A DNA stretch of 64,000 nt from Aureliella helgolandensis. Its GTDB lineage: Bacteria > Planctomycetota > Planctomycetia > Pirellulales > Pirellulaceae. Below the pieces are notes generated by a model. The model saw only the letters and a list, made by a program, of their open reading frames with translations. It was not told the DNA's origin and made no database searches. The stretch is taken from the NCBI RefSeq assembly GCF_007752135.1, contig NZ_CP036298.1, positions 1,426,001 through 1,490,000 on the forward strand, in the 5' to 3' direction. Positions within the stretch are counted from its first letter, which is position 1, and each line of letters opens with the position of its first letter. This document shows, piece by piece, positions 27,312 to 35,490 of the stretch. The position numbers and the translations under genes are program-made.

Positions 27312-28154
27312 ATGAATGAACCGATCCAAATTCTGCATGAAGAATCGCATTTCATGCTCATCAACAAGCCGGCAGGTTTGTTTAGCCAAGCGGCCCCTGG
27401 TGTACCTAGTCTTGAAACATGTCTAACGTCACAGATCAAGCAACGCGACGAACATCATGGGCAGCCCTTTATTGGTTTACCACATCGACTGGATCGAGCA
27501 ACATCGGGCATCATGTTAATTGCTCGTAATCAACGCTCGCTGGCTCGCTTTGGCCAACAATTTCAGAGCCGAAAGGTGGGCAAGTACTACTTAGCGGTCG
27601 TGCAGGGCATGTTGCCGGTTGGGGTGTACGAGTGGGAGGACTATCTCCGCAAGATTCCCAACGAGCCGCAAGCAGAGGTTGCTCTTGCGACGGCCAGTGG
27701 CGCACGCCAAGCCAAGTTGACGGCTCAGGTGATCGCGACAACTGCCACGCAAAGCTTACTGTTGATCCATTTGTCGACCGGACGCATGCATCAGATTCGT
27801 GTACAAGCTGCCTCGCGTGGTTTTCCCGTGCTAGGCGATGCGCTTTACAGCAATTCAGCGACTGGCGAAGTGCTGGCAACCGACACGAGTGGCCGTGTAA
27901 CGCAACTCTCGCAAAGCACTCCGGCGGAGGAACCGAGTTCAACGGTAACGTACCCGTCAGCGGTACCCATTGGTCTGCATGCGTTGAGAATTGAATTCCG
28001 GCATCCTAAAACAGCTTTGCAGTGCTGCGCGACGGCCGAGCTACCCGAGAGGTGGCAAGCCTGGGCGGCTAATTTTGCCGAACCTCTGAGGGAGGTTTGC
28101 CAGCGAAGTCGGCGCGATGAGAGACAGGCTTGGAAGTTTCCCCTCGAGCTCTAA
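27312..28154 (+). CDS. RluA-family pseudouridine synthase
   Basis: A 280-residue protein that isomerises uridine to pseudouridine in RNA. The catalytic motif HRLDRATSG at about 58-66 carries Asp61. Other family marks are VLHE...LINKPAGL at the start, RKVGKYYLAVVQG, and LSTGRMHQIRVQ with the conserved RxHQIR-like segment. It lacks an N-terminal S4 domain, as in the RluA, TruC and YqcB groups. The exact target (rRNA or tRNA) cannot be told from sequence. Upstream is a promoter-hairpin unit that might attenuate it. It is not clearly in an operon. Confidence 0.92.
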   Translation: MNEPIQILHEESHFMLINKPAGLFSQAAPGVPSLETCLTSQIKQRDEHHGQPFIGLPHRLDRATSGIMLIARNQRSLARFGQQFQSRKVGKYYLAVVQGMLPVGVYEWEDYLRKIPNEPQAEVALATASGARQAKLTAQVIATTATQSLLLIHLSTGRMHQIRVQAASRGFPVLGDALYSNSATGEVLATDTSGRVTQLSQSTPAEEPSSTVTYPSAVPIGLHALRIEFRHPKTALQCCATAELPERWQAWAANFAEPLREVCQRSRRDERQAWKFPLEL

Positions 28155-28545
28155 AGCGGTCGTCAGGCTTGCCTCGCTTCCCCGCTCGTCGACGAAATAC
28201 GACTTCAGGCCGTATGCAAGAAATCCTACATCCGAAGTGCGCTGTCGCGGCGATGACTCGCGTGCTGCAGGACCACTGGCGCTCTAAGAACGGTGGAAGT
28301 CCACCAGGGCTGGATGCACTCGAAAATCCTGCTGTCGCGGCAACCACGCCTGCCTTGCACAGCAAGTTGTCGATGCAACGACTGCCCGGTCGCGCGCGAG
28401 TGCCGGTTTCATGTGCGCGGCGTCGAGCGACCGCTTACCGATTGGGCCAGTTCAGAGCGCTGTGTTGCGTGTTGGGCAGCCCCCACCTACGCACGTGCTC
28501 TCAGCTGGCCTGGATCGCATACCTAACGCGTCGAGGGCAAACGCT
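28155..28545. other. Intergenic region with a structured, partly repeated segment
   Basis: No gene is supported between the pseudouridine synthase and the convergent cstA. GCTGTCGCGGC occurs twice exactly 90 bases apart (28241 and 28331), and GGTGGA-AG-TCCACC forms a short hairpin at 28292-28305 between them. Open frames exist on both strands but contain no domain. It may be a dispersed intergenic element. Confidence 0.4.
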
Positions 28546-30390
28546 CTAGTTGGTTCCCGGAACCGACGGCAGGGGGGCTAGCTGAGGCTCCAGGACTCCA
28601 CGAGCCTTTTTCCAGACGATCAATGCTTCGAAGAAGACCCACACCTGAAGCACGAGAATGCTGACGCCAAAGGCCACGAGTTGATACTTGCCCTGAGGAA
28701 TCCAGTTGTACCACAGGTCGTAGGTCATCGCCCAACCGGGGACGAGCATCATCAAGAGGGTGGGGATTGCAAGGAAAGCGATCGTCTTGCTGCGGCGCCA
28801 AAGATAGAACGTGGCGACGAGAAGTGCCAAGCCGGCCAGGAGTTGATTGGTGGCACCGAATAGGGGCCAGAGCATGAGCCCCCCTTTGCCTGGAGCGTCC
28901 CCTGCAAAAATGGCGATGGCACCTCCCACGGTTACCGCGAGCGTGGTTGCTACGTATTTATTTTGCGCTGCGGGGAGGCGCAGCGTGCCCCCCAGTTCTT
29001 GTAGGACATAACGCTGCAAACGCGTTGCCGTATCGAGGGTCGTTGCCGCAAAGCTAGCGACGAGTACAGCGACAATTCCGATGCCAAGCCGCACGGGAAT
29101 TCCGATGGCAGTCAGGAAGTTGGCTCCGCCTTCGATAAATGCGGCGAGTTTTTTCGCCAGCGTCTGCTTGCTCCAGCCACCATCGTCGCCTGTTCGGTAG
29201 TAGGTTCTCCAGGCATCGCGAGCGACGAGTTTCTCTCCGCTGGCAGACGTTTGATAGCTGTATTCGCTGGAGTTGGTTTGTTTCTGCAAGGCGCCCATCC
29301 CCACACCAGCGGTGCAAGCTAGGATGACGACTACGGCCAGAGCCGATTCGAGCAGCATGGCCCCATAGCCAACCGCTTGGGCATCGCGCTCACACTCCAC
29401 TTGTTTGCTGCTCGTCCCCGAGCTCACCAAGCAGTGAAAACCACTGCAAGCCCCACAGGCAATGGTGATGAACAGGAAGGGGAAGATGGGAGGGGCATCG
29501 GCTGGAATGGTCGTGGACACCGCCTCGGTGGAAGCCATCAGATCGGCTGACCCCGTTAGGCTGGCTACGATCAACCCCAGGACGAGCAGACTCAGCGCAA
29601 CAAACAATTGTTGGCTGTTCACCAAGTCGCGTGGCTGAAGGAGGAGCCACACCGGGAGAACGGAGGCTGCAAAGCAGTAGATCAGGAGCAGGACGGTCCA
29701 GACCACGATCGGGTTGAGGTAGGAGCCGGGGCCCGAGTCGGGTAACCACAGAGCTAAGTCCAAGGGAAGGTAGTAGACGCCTACGTAGACCGCTGCATAG
29801 AGTATGATCAGCGAAAGAATCGATGGGATCGTGATCGACTTTCCTCTGCGATGTACCCAGAATCCAATGCCAATTGCAATGGGCATGGCCATCCACACCG
29901 AGAGGACGCTTTCCGGATAAAGGGCAAAAATATTGGCGATGACCAAGCCGAAAATTGCCAACACGATCCACAGTGCGAGAGCCAAGATCGACAGAAAGAG
30001 GATGCGTGCACGCGGTGAAATCATCCGCCCGGCAACCTCGCCCAGCGTCTGACCTCGATTGCGGATGGAGATGACCAGTGCAGCCATGTCGTGCACACCG
30101 CCAATGAGGATAGCGCCGAAGACGACCCACAGCAAGGCGGGAAGCCAGCCCCAGAACACGGCGATGGCGGGACCTACAATGGGCCCCGTTCCAGCGATAC
30201 TGGTAAAATGGTGTCCAAACACAATACTGCGTTTGGTGGGCACGAAATCCTGATCGTCGCGTAGAGCTTTGCTTGGAACCGCACTGTCGGCAGACAGTTC
30301 AAACAATTTGTTGCTGAGCCATTTTCCATAGGTGAAGTAGGCGATTAAGAGAAGAGCTAGAGCTCCTAAACAGACAAAAAGAGTACTCAT
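28546..30390 (-). CDS. cstA: CstA-family carbon starvation / pyruvate transporter
   Basis: A 614-residue membrane protein with roughly 14-16 hydrophobic segments. It shows the CstA landmark KRSIVFGHHFTSIAGTGPIV (about 53-72) and the GGVHDMAALV and NRGQTLGEVAGR segments, and PPIFPFLFITIACGACSGFH in the second half. CstA proteins import pyruvate or peptides on carbon starvation; E. coli BtsT and CstA transport pyruvate. The specificity here is not known. An extended soluble loop at about 375-430 contains SSEYSYQTSASGEKLVARDA. The ATG at 30390 is used. Its regulator is not adjacent. Confidence 0.92.
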   Translation of the reverse strand: MSTLFVCLGALALLLIAYFTYGKWLSNKLFELSADSAVPSKALRDDQDFVPTKRSIVFGHHFTSIAGTGPIVGPAIAVFWGWLPALLWVVFGAILIGGVHDMAALVISIRNRGQTLGEVAGRMISPRARILFLSILALALWIVLAIFGLVIANIFALYPESVLSVWMAMPIAIGIGFWVHRRGKSITIPSILSLIILYAAVYVGVYYLPLDLALWLPDSGPGSYLNPIVVWTVLLLIYCFAASVLPVWLLLQPRDLVNSQQLFVALSLLVLGLIVASLTGSADLMASTEAVSTTIPADAPPIFPFLFITIACGACSGFHCLVSSGTSSKQVECERDAQAVGYGAMLLESALAVVVILACTAGVGMGALQKQTNSSEYSYQTSASGEKLVARDAWRTYYRTGDDGGWSKQTLAKKLAAFIEGGANFLTAIGIPVRLGIGIVAVLVASFAATTLDTATRLQRYVLQELGGTLRLPAAQNKYVATTLAVTVGGAIAIFAGDAPGKGGLMLWPLFGATNQLLAGLALLVATFYLWRRSKTIAFLAIPTLLMMLVPGWAMTYDLWYNWIPQGKYQLVAFGVSILVLQVWVFFEALIVWKKARGVLEPQLAPLPSVPGTN

Positions 30391-30845
30391 CGAACGGTCG
30401 CCAGAATGGTAGGGAAGTGTGGGGTGTGGATCGAACCCCATGAGGCTTGTTGGTATAGTAACCGGCCGCGTAACGGCTGGTTGATTTAAGAGCGCGTTGA
30501 GTTTTACCGTGTGGTTGCACGCTCAATTGCCCGCTAGCTGCATCCACCCTTCCTGGCTCACGGGACGGGGGCTAGCCGGTAAGCAAAGCTGGACTCGTGG
30601 CTGCAGCAATTTTATTCGACGTGCGATTCAAGCATTGAGATTGAAAATACAACGAAATCAACATGCTGTTGAGCGATGAGGCTGTTGAAAATGGTAGGCC
30701 GCACGTGCTACAGGACTCAAGAGCAGCAGTAGGGACTAAAATAACCTCCCGGTGTGCTCCACACAACTTGCAGTGCGATGCCCCGTTAATAAGTCTCGGT
30801 GATGGCACCCAATAGGGGCCTAAAAGTTTGCTTCAGGGGATAAAT
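30391..30845. other. Divergent intergenic region between cstA and the symporter
   Basis: About 455 bases. It contains one diverged REP-like repeat (30680-30710) near its centre and two copies of GCTGTTGA (30664 and 30681). No gene is supported. Promoters for both divergent genes must lie here but were not recognised with confidence. Confidence 0.45.
30680..30710 (+). repeat. REP-like intergenic repeat, diverged copy 5
   Basis: GGCTGTTGAAAATGGTAGGC then CGCACGTGCTA. The first part matches copy 2 (GGCTGTTGAAA-AT-G) and the end resembles the CACGTAGC part of copies 3 and 4. Relationship to the other copies is less certain. Confidence 0.45.
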
Positions 30846-32315
30846 GTGAAGTTGGAACTGCATTGGAAGATCTTAATTGGAATGGTTCTTGGAGCCGTAT
30901 TGGGGATTGCGGTCAATTGGCAGTGGAGCACGCGCGTCACCGAGCTCCAGAGTGGGCTCCCCGCTGGTGTGCAGCAGGCTACCATCCGTGATTCAAGCGA
31001 TACGATCCAAGTGTCGTGGATCGACGAGTTGGGGGAGGAGCATGAGCGGATCGTGGATCCGACGGGGAACACACCTGGAGGTGTGATGACGGTAGACGAT
31101 CTTGCGAAAACGTCGCCCTTGGCAGCCGAGTTGTATGAGCGAGCACCCAGTAGGGCGAAGCAAATTGGCAAATGGTGCAAGCGGATTGGTGGGCTGTTTC
31201 TGCGGATGTTGCAAATGGTTTCCGTGCCACTGATCATCGCTTCGCTGTCGACCGGCATTCTGGGAATGAGTGGTGCGAGTCGCTTCAAAAAGATGTTTTC
31301 CGCAACCCTCGCCTACTACGTAGCCACCAGCGGCTTGGCCATTCTGACCGGTTTGGCGGTTACCAACATCATCAACCCGGGCTTGAATACGTCGCTCAAA
31401 CTGGATGTGGCCCAAGCACAAGTCCATCCCGCGACGTTGACCGAGACGCTGATGCAGCAGGTCGAAACCATGATCCCGACCAATCCCTTTGCGGCGATCG
31501 CGAATTCTGCGTTCCTATCGGTCATCTCCTTCACGCTGCTGTTCAGCATTTTCACCTTGAAGGTCGGTGGAGAGGCGTTGGTTCGGATGCGGCAGTTGGC
31601 GGACGATAGCTTTCAGGTCATGATGTTGCTGACCGCTGCCATCATCGGGCTGGCCCCCTACGGCGTGTTCCTTTTAATGATTTATGTCACGGCCACCCAG
31701 GGGATTGCCGTCTTTTCGGCGTTGGCTTGGTACATGTTGGCTGTCGCCAGCGGGTTGTTGTTTCATGCTCTGGTGACGCTCCCCATCATCGTATGGGTGC
31801 TGGCACGCAGGAGTCCCTGGGCATTGATGAAGGCGATGTCGCCAGCCCTACTCACTGCCTTCAGCAGTGCGAGTAGCAACGCCACGCTGCCGCTAACGAT
31901 CAACAATATTGAGAAGCGAGCGGGGGTGTCCAATCGCACTAGCTCCTTCGTGCTCCCGCTCGGCTCGACCATCAATATGGACGGTACGGCGCTCTACGAA
32001 GCTGTGGCGGTGTTATTCATTGGGCAATTGGCATTTGGTGCCAACATGGATCTGACGCAGCAGATTGCCATCGCCCTGACTGCGTTGTTGGCGAGTATCG
32101 GCGCAGCCGGGATCCCGCATGCTGGCTTAGTGATGATGGCGATCGTCTTACAAGCGGCCAATCTGCCAATTGAATATCAGGGAATTATCCTAGCGGTAGA
32201 CCGTGTTTTGGACATGTTTCGCACGAGTGTCAACGTTTGGAGTGACTGCTGTGGCACGACGGTGATCGACCGATTGGTGCCTCCTGCCACGGCAAGTCTG
32301 GATGGAGGCCCATGA
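30846..32315 (+). CDS. Dicarboxylate/amino acid:cation symporter (DAACS family)
   Basis: A 489-residue membrane protein of the glutamate/C4-dicarboxylate transporter (GltP/DctA) type. The serine-rich re-entrant loop SSASSNATLP (about 337-346) and the NMDGTALYEAVAVLFIGQ motif of transmembrane 7 are present, with GIPHAGLVMM in the second loop. It uses sodium or proton gradients. A soluble insert of about 90 residues lies between the first and second membrane segments (residues about 26-118), much longer than in E. coli GltP, and may be extracytoplasmic. The GTG at 30846 has AGGGG about 7 bases upstream and is preferred over the TTG at 30828. It is followed by nhaD but with a 269-base gap. Confidence 0.92.
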   Translation: MKLELHWKILIGMVLGAVLGIAVNWQWSTRVTELQSGLPAGVQQATIRDSSDTIQVSWIDELGEEHERIVDPTGNTPGGVMTVDDLAKTSPLAAELYERAPSRAKQIGKWCKRIGGLFLRMLQMVSVPLIIASLSTGILGMSGASRFKKMFSATLAYYVATSGLAILTGLAVTNIINPGLNTSLKLDVAQAQVHPATLTETLMQQVETMIPTNPFAAIANSAFLSVISFTLLFSIFTLKVGGEALVRMRQLADDSFQVMMLLTAAIIGLAPYGVFLLMIYVTATQGIAVFSALAWYMLAVASGLLFHALVTLPIIVWVLARRSPWALMKAMSPALLTAFSSASSNATLPLTINNIEKRAGVSNRTSSFVLPLGSTINMDGTALYEAVAVLFIGQLAFGANMDLTQQIAIALTALLASIGAAGIPHAGLVMMAIVLQAANLPIEYQGIILAVDRVLDMFRTSVNVWSDCCGTTVIDRLVPPATASLDGGP

Positions 32316-32584
32316 GGGGGTGTAATGGCCGCATATTTGACATAACTAAACTAGACTACGCAGATCGGATAAAAACCGTAAATTGTGTACAAACTAAGCT
32401 CACATGAGCGGAACGCATCCTAGCGGCGTGCTATTCCTTACCGGCACTTTTATCCAGATACGCTAAATGTCCTCCAAAAGGTTGGAGGTAGGCTGGAAGG
32501 TGCCGTTAGGCTGTTCGAGGTTGGCCCGAACTTCGATGCTGCTGATTTCTCAAAGATCCGAAAGCGGAGTTAGGTTACCGAGAC

Positions 32585-34042
32585 ATGTTATTAGCAGGCA
32601 TCATTCTATTGTTTGTTGTGGGCTATCTGGTGATTGCCCTGGAGCACCCGCTGCACATTGATAAAGCGGCTACCGCGCTGTTTATCGGGGCCAGTTGCTG
32701 GGCGCTGTACATCATCGGCATCGATTCGTTTCTGCCAATGGAGCGAATCCCCGAAGCTTTTCAAGCCGAGGTGGCCGCCGCCGGCGGACATGTTTCGGCC
32801 CATGAGTTGGCCATCCATTATGCGATCGAAGGGCAGTTCCTGCCGCTGATTGGTGAAATCGCCTATATCCTGTTCTTCCTCATGGGGGCCATGACCATTG
32901 TCGAATTGGTCGATGCCTACGAGGGATTCAAAGTCATCACCGACCGTATCAAGACGCTCAATAAAGTACGACTGCTGTGGACGGTTTGTTTCTTAACCTT
33001 CTTTCTGTCGGCAGTGCTCGATAATTTAACGACGACCATTGTGATGGTGTCGCTAATGAAAAAATTGGTACGGGAACGCGAGACGCGGCTGTTCTTCTGC
33101 GGCATGATTGTCGTGTCCGCCAATGCGGGCGGAGCCTGGACAGTGATCGGTGACGTGACGACAACCATGTTGTGGATTGGCGACAAAATCTCCACCTTCA
33201 CGGTCATGAGTGCCTTGATCATCCCAAGTTTGATTTGCATGATCGTGCCGTTGATCATCGCCTCCTTGATGTTAAAAGGGGACGTCGAACGGCCGGAACG
33301 TAGCGGAGATCACGAAGATAAGACACTCAAGCCCTGGCACTCGACCCTGTTCCTCTCGCTCGGGTTTGCTGGTTTGATCTTTGTTCCGATCTTCAAATCT
33401 GTAACGCACTTGCCGCCGTTCATGGGAATGATGTTTAGCTTGAGTGTTATTTGGATTGTGTCCGAGTTCGTCAAGCACGATCTTGATGAGGCGACCCGCT
33501 CGAGCACCAATGTCGTGGGGGTTCTCAAGAAAATCGATACCGCCAGCATCCTGTTCTTCCTGGGGATTCTTTTGGCTGTAGGAACACTGCAGTCGACAGG
33601 TGTCCTGCGGTCCTTGGCTGGGTGGCTCACCGATGTCGTGCCTAACATGCAAGTGGTCGCTTTGGTGATCGGCTTACTGTCAGCGATCGTCGACAACGTG
33701 CCGCTGGTTGCCGCTGGAATCGGCATGTACGACTTCCCCAAGGACGATACCTTTTGGTTGTTCCTTGCCTACTGTGCTGGAACTGGGGGGAGCTGTTTGA
33801 TCATTGGCTCCGCTGCAGGGGTGGCTGCTATGGGCCTCGAGAAAATTGACTTTATCTGGTACATCAAGCGCGTTTCGCTATGGGCTCTCGTTGGCTACTT
33901 AAGCGGTGCCGGTGCCTATGTTGTCCAAGAGAAGCTAATGCCACGGGCATCTGCTGCAGCAGTTGAAGATCATGCCGAGCTGCCAGCTTCCGAGTCCCAT
34001 GTGGAACTTGCGGCCGAAGTGCATACCCACCCTGGTGTATAA
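32585..34042 (+). CDS. nhaD: NhaD-type sodium/proton antiporter
   Basis: A 485-residue protein with about 13 membrane segments, of the ion-transporter superfamily. Characteristic segments include the amphipathic FFLSAVLDNLTTTIVMVSLM with the Asp-Asn pair and NAGGAWTVIGDVTTTMLWI, and a second half containing IGLLSAIVDNVPLVAAG. These Asp residues in the two halves bind Na+ and H+. It should extrude sodium, useful in marine or saline habitats, as is common in planctomycetes. The gene is followed by a strong terminator at 34068. A link with the symporter upstream is likely only by position. Confidence 0.9.
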   Translation: MLLAGIILLFVVGYLVIALEHPLHIDKAATALFIGASCWALYIIGIDSFLPMERIPEAFQAEVAAAGGHVSAHELAIHYAIEGQFLPLIGEIAYILFFLMGAMTIVELVDAYEGFKVITDRIKTLNKVRLLWTVCFLTFFLSAVLDNLTTTIVMVSLMKKLVRERETRLFFCGMIVVSANAGGAWTVIGDVTTTMLWIGDKISTFTVMSALIIPSLICMIVPLIIASLMLKGDVERPERSGDHEDKTLKPWHSTLFLSLGFAGLIFVPIFKSVTHLPPFMGMMFSLSVIWIVSEFVKHDLDEATRSSTNVVGVLKKIDTASILFFLGILLAVGTLQSTGVLRSLAGWLTDVVPNMQVVALVIGLLSAIVDNVPLVAAGIGMYDFPKDDTFWLFLAYCAGTGGSCLIIGSAAGVAAMGLEKIDFIWYIKRVSLWALVGYLSGAGAYVVQEKLMPRASAAAVEDHAELPASESHVELAAEVHTHPGV

Positions 34043-34067
34043 CAATTTTCGGAACCGCTGAGCTCAA

Positions 34068-34108
34068 AAAAAACGCCAGTGTCGGGCTGTCCCGACACTG
34101 GCGTTTTG
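34068..34108. terminator. Bidirectional terminator between nhaD and cpaE
   Basis: A perfect long stem: AAAACGCCAGTGTCGGG pairs with CCCGACACTGGCGTTTT around a CTGT loop. A-run and T-run flank it on each strand, so it can end nhaD (plus) and the pilus genes (minus). Its presence right after cpaE indicates that the pilus operon stops there. Confidence 0.9.
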
Positions 34109-34174
34109 CATTGCATTGGATCGCCTCGTGCGCCCGCCAGTTTTGACGAAGCACCCGGGGGGGCCGCTGAGCGG

Positions 34175-35422
34175 CTAGCGATTGTTTTTCTGCTTGCCCT
34201 TGTTAGGCCAGAAATTCAACCAGGAGCTGGAGCCGCTGGCTGAGGCACCGGCTGCTTCCGCATCATCGCCATCTTCGGCGTTTTCAGCACCGCTGCCATT
34301 GATCGCATTGGCCAAATTTTGCATCGCCACCGTGATCGGCGCCTTGGGCGCCTGCTCCAGCAGCGGGATACCGTTATTGCGCACTTCGATCATCGTGCGA
34401 TAGTCGTTCGGGATCTGTCCGAAGATTTCTCGTCCGATCGTTTCTTTCGCCTTCTTGAGCTTAATCTGGCCGCTCTCCAGTCCAACGCGATTGACGATGA
34501 TCTTGAGCTTTTCACGCAGCCCTTCAATTTCGTCAAAGGACATTTGCAACCGCACGAGATTGCGCAAGCACGGAAGGTCGAGCTGGACCACCATTAAGAC
34601 ATCGTTCGCGAACTCAAAGGCCGCCAAGTCGATCTCGGTGAATCCCTTGGAAACGTCAATCACAATGTGTGAGAAGGTCGCTTTGAGCAACCCAAATACT
34701 CGCCGGAGTGATTCCGGGGTGATGTAGGCAACGTCTTGCAGTTGCACCGGACGGGGGAGCAGGTAGAGGCCGGAACTGTGTTTGGTCAATGACCGTTTGA
34801 GCAATTGGAAGTCGAGCCGCGAGACGTTCTGTGTCACGTCGAGGAGGCTGTAGTCTGGGATGGTGTCGAGGAATACATCGGCATCACCGATCGCCAGATC
34901 GAGATCCACCAAGGCAACCGAATTCTCGGGATTGGACGCGAGTACGCAGCCGAGGTTTACCGCGACGCTGGTGCAGCCGACGCCACCGGAAGCTCCAGCG
35001 ACCGCAATGATTTTTGCGTTGCGGTTTCCGCCGCTCTTCCCCTTGTTCTTGGAATCGGAAATGCGCGTCAACGCAGCCATGAGATCATCAAGGCTCAACG
35101 GCAGTGTTAAAAATTCCTTGGCGCCAGCCCGCATGGCTCGCAAAATCAACTGCCCATCCCCACTGGAACTCACCGCTAGGATGGCGCAGTCGGGAGCCGT
35201 GGCATGCATCTTCTCAAGCAGCGCCAAAGCGGAATCTGGATTTCCATCGAGACTGACGACTCCAACATCGGGAGTAGATTGAGTGACGACGTCCGGAAAG
35301 AACTCATAGCGCGAGCACTCTGCCTCGAGCCAGACGATATCCATCCCGAGGAGCATTTTCTTGAGGGTTTCGCGCGAGTCATCTTGCGGATCGACCAAAG
35401 CGAGGCGGAGTACATTACTCAT
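34175..35422 (-). CDS. cpaE: CpaE/TadZ-type pilus assembly ATPase (ParA/MinD family)
   Basis: A 415-residue protein. The first 125 residues form a receiver-like domain (LALVDPQDDSRETLKKML, then VSLDG and a conserved K in AGAKEFLTLPLS). The second part is a MinD-type ATPase with GASGGVGCTSVAVNLG at 143-158, LVDLDLAIGDADVFLD (Walker A' aspartates) and VIDVSKGF. The P-loop lacks the usual signature lysine, having Ser where many have Lys; TadZ proteins often deviate. In Tad/Flp systems CpaE places the machine at the pole. A low-complexity acidic C-tail (about 375-400) is present. It ends the pilus gene set and is followed by a terminator. Confidence 0.9.
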   Translation of the reverse strand: MSNVLRLALVDPQDDSRETLKKMLLGMDIVWLEAECSRYEFFPDVVTQSTPDVGVVSLDGNPDSALALLEKMHATAPDCAILAVSSSGDGQLILRAMRAGAKEFLTLPLSLDDLMAALTRISDSKNKGKSGGNRNAKIIAVAGASGGVGCTSVAVNLGCVLASNPENSVALVDLDLAIGDADVFLDTIPDYSLLDVTQNVSRLDFQLLKRSLTKHSSGLYLLPRPVQLQDVAYITPESLRRVFGLLKATFSHIVIDVSKGFTEIDLAAFEFANDVLMVVQLDLPCLRNLVRLQMSFDEIEGLREKLKIIVNRVGLESGQIKLKKAKETIGREIFGQIPNDYRTMIEVRNNGIPLLEQAPKAPITVAMQNLANAINGSGAENAEDGDDAEAAGASASGSSSWLNFWPNKGKQKNNR

Positions 35423-35490
35423 TGAACATTGGCCTTCAAACGACTTACGATAAGAACAGCTGGCTACTACGGAAACGGTGGTTCAAGTGC

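Noticed and set aside
29390-30130. Reverse frame of 246 residues within cstA
   Set aside because: Same strand but another frame of a clear transporter; Arg/Pro/Ser-rich with no hydrophobic pattern.
32337-32362. TTGACA as a promoter for nhaD
   Set aside because: The -35 match is good, but no convincing -10 lies 16-18 bases downstream.
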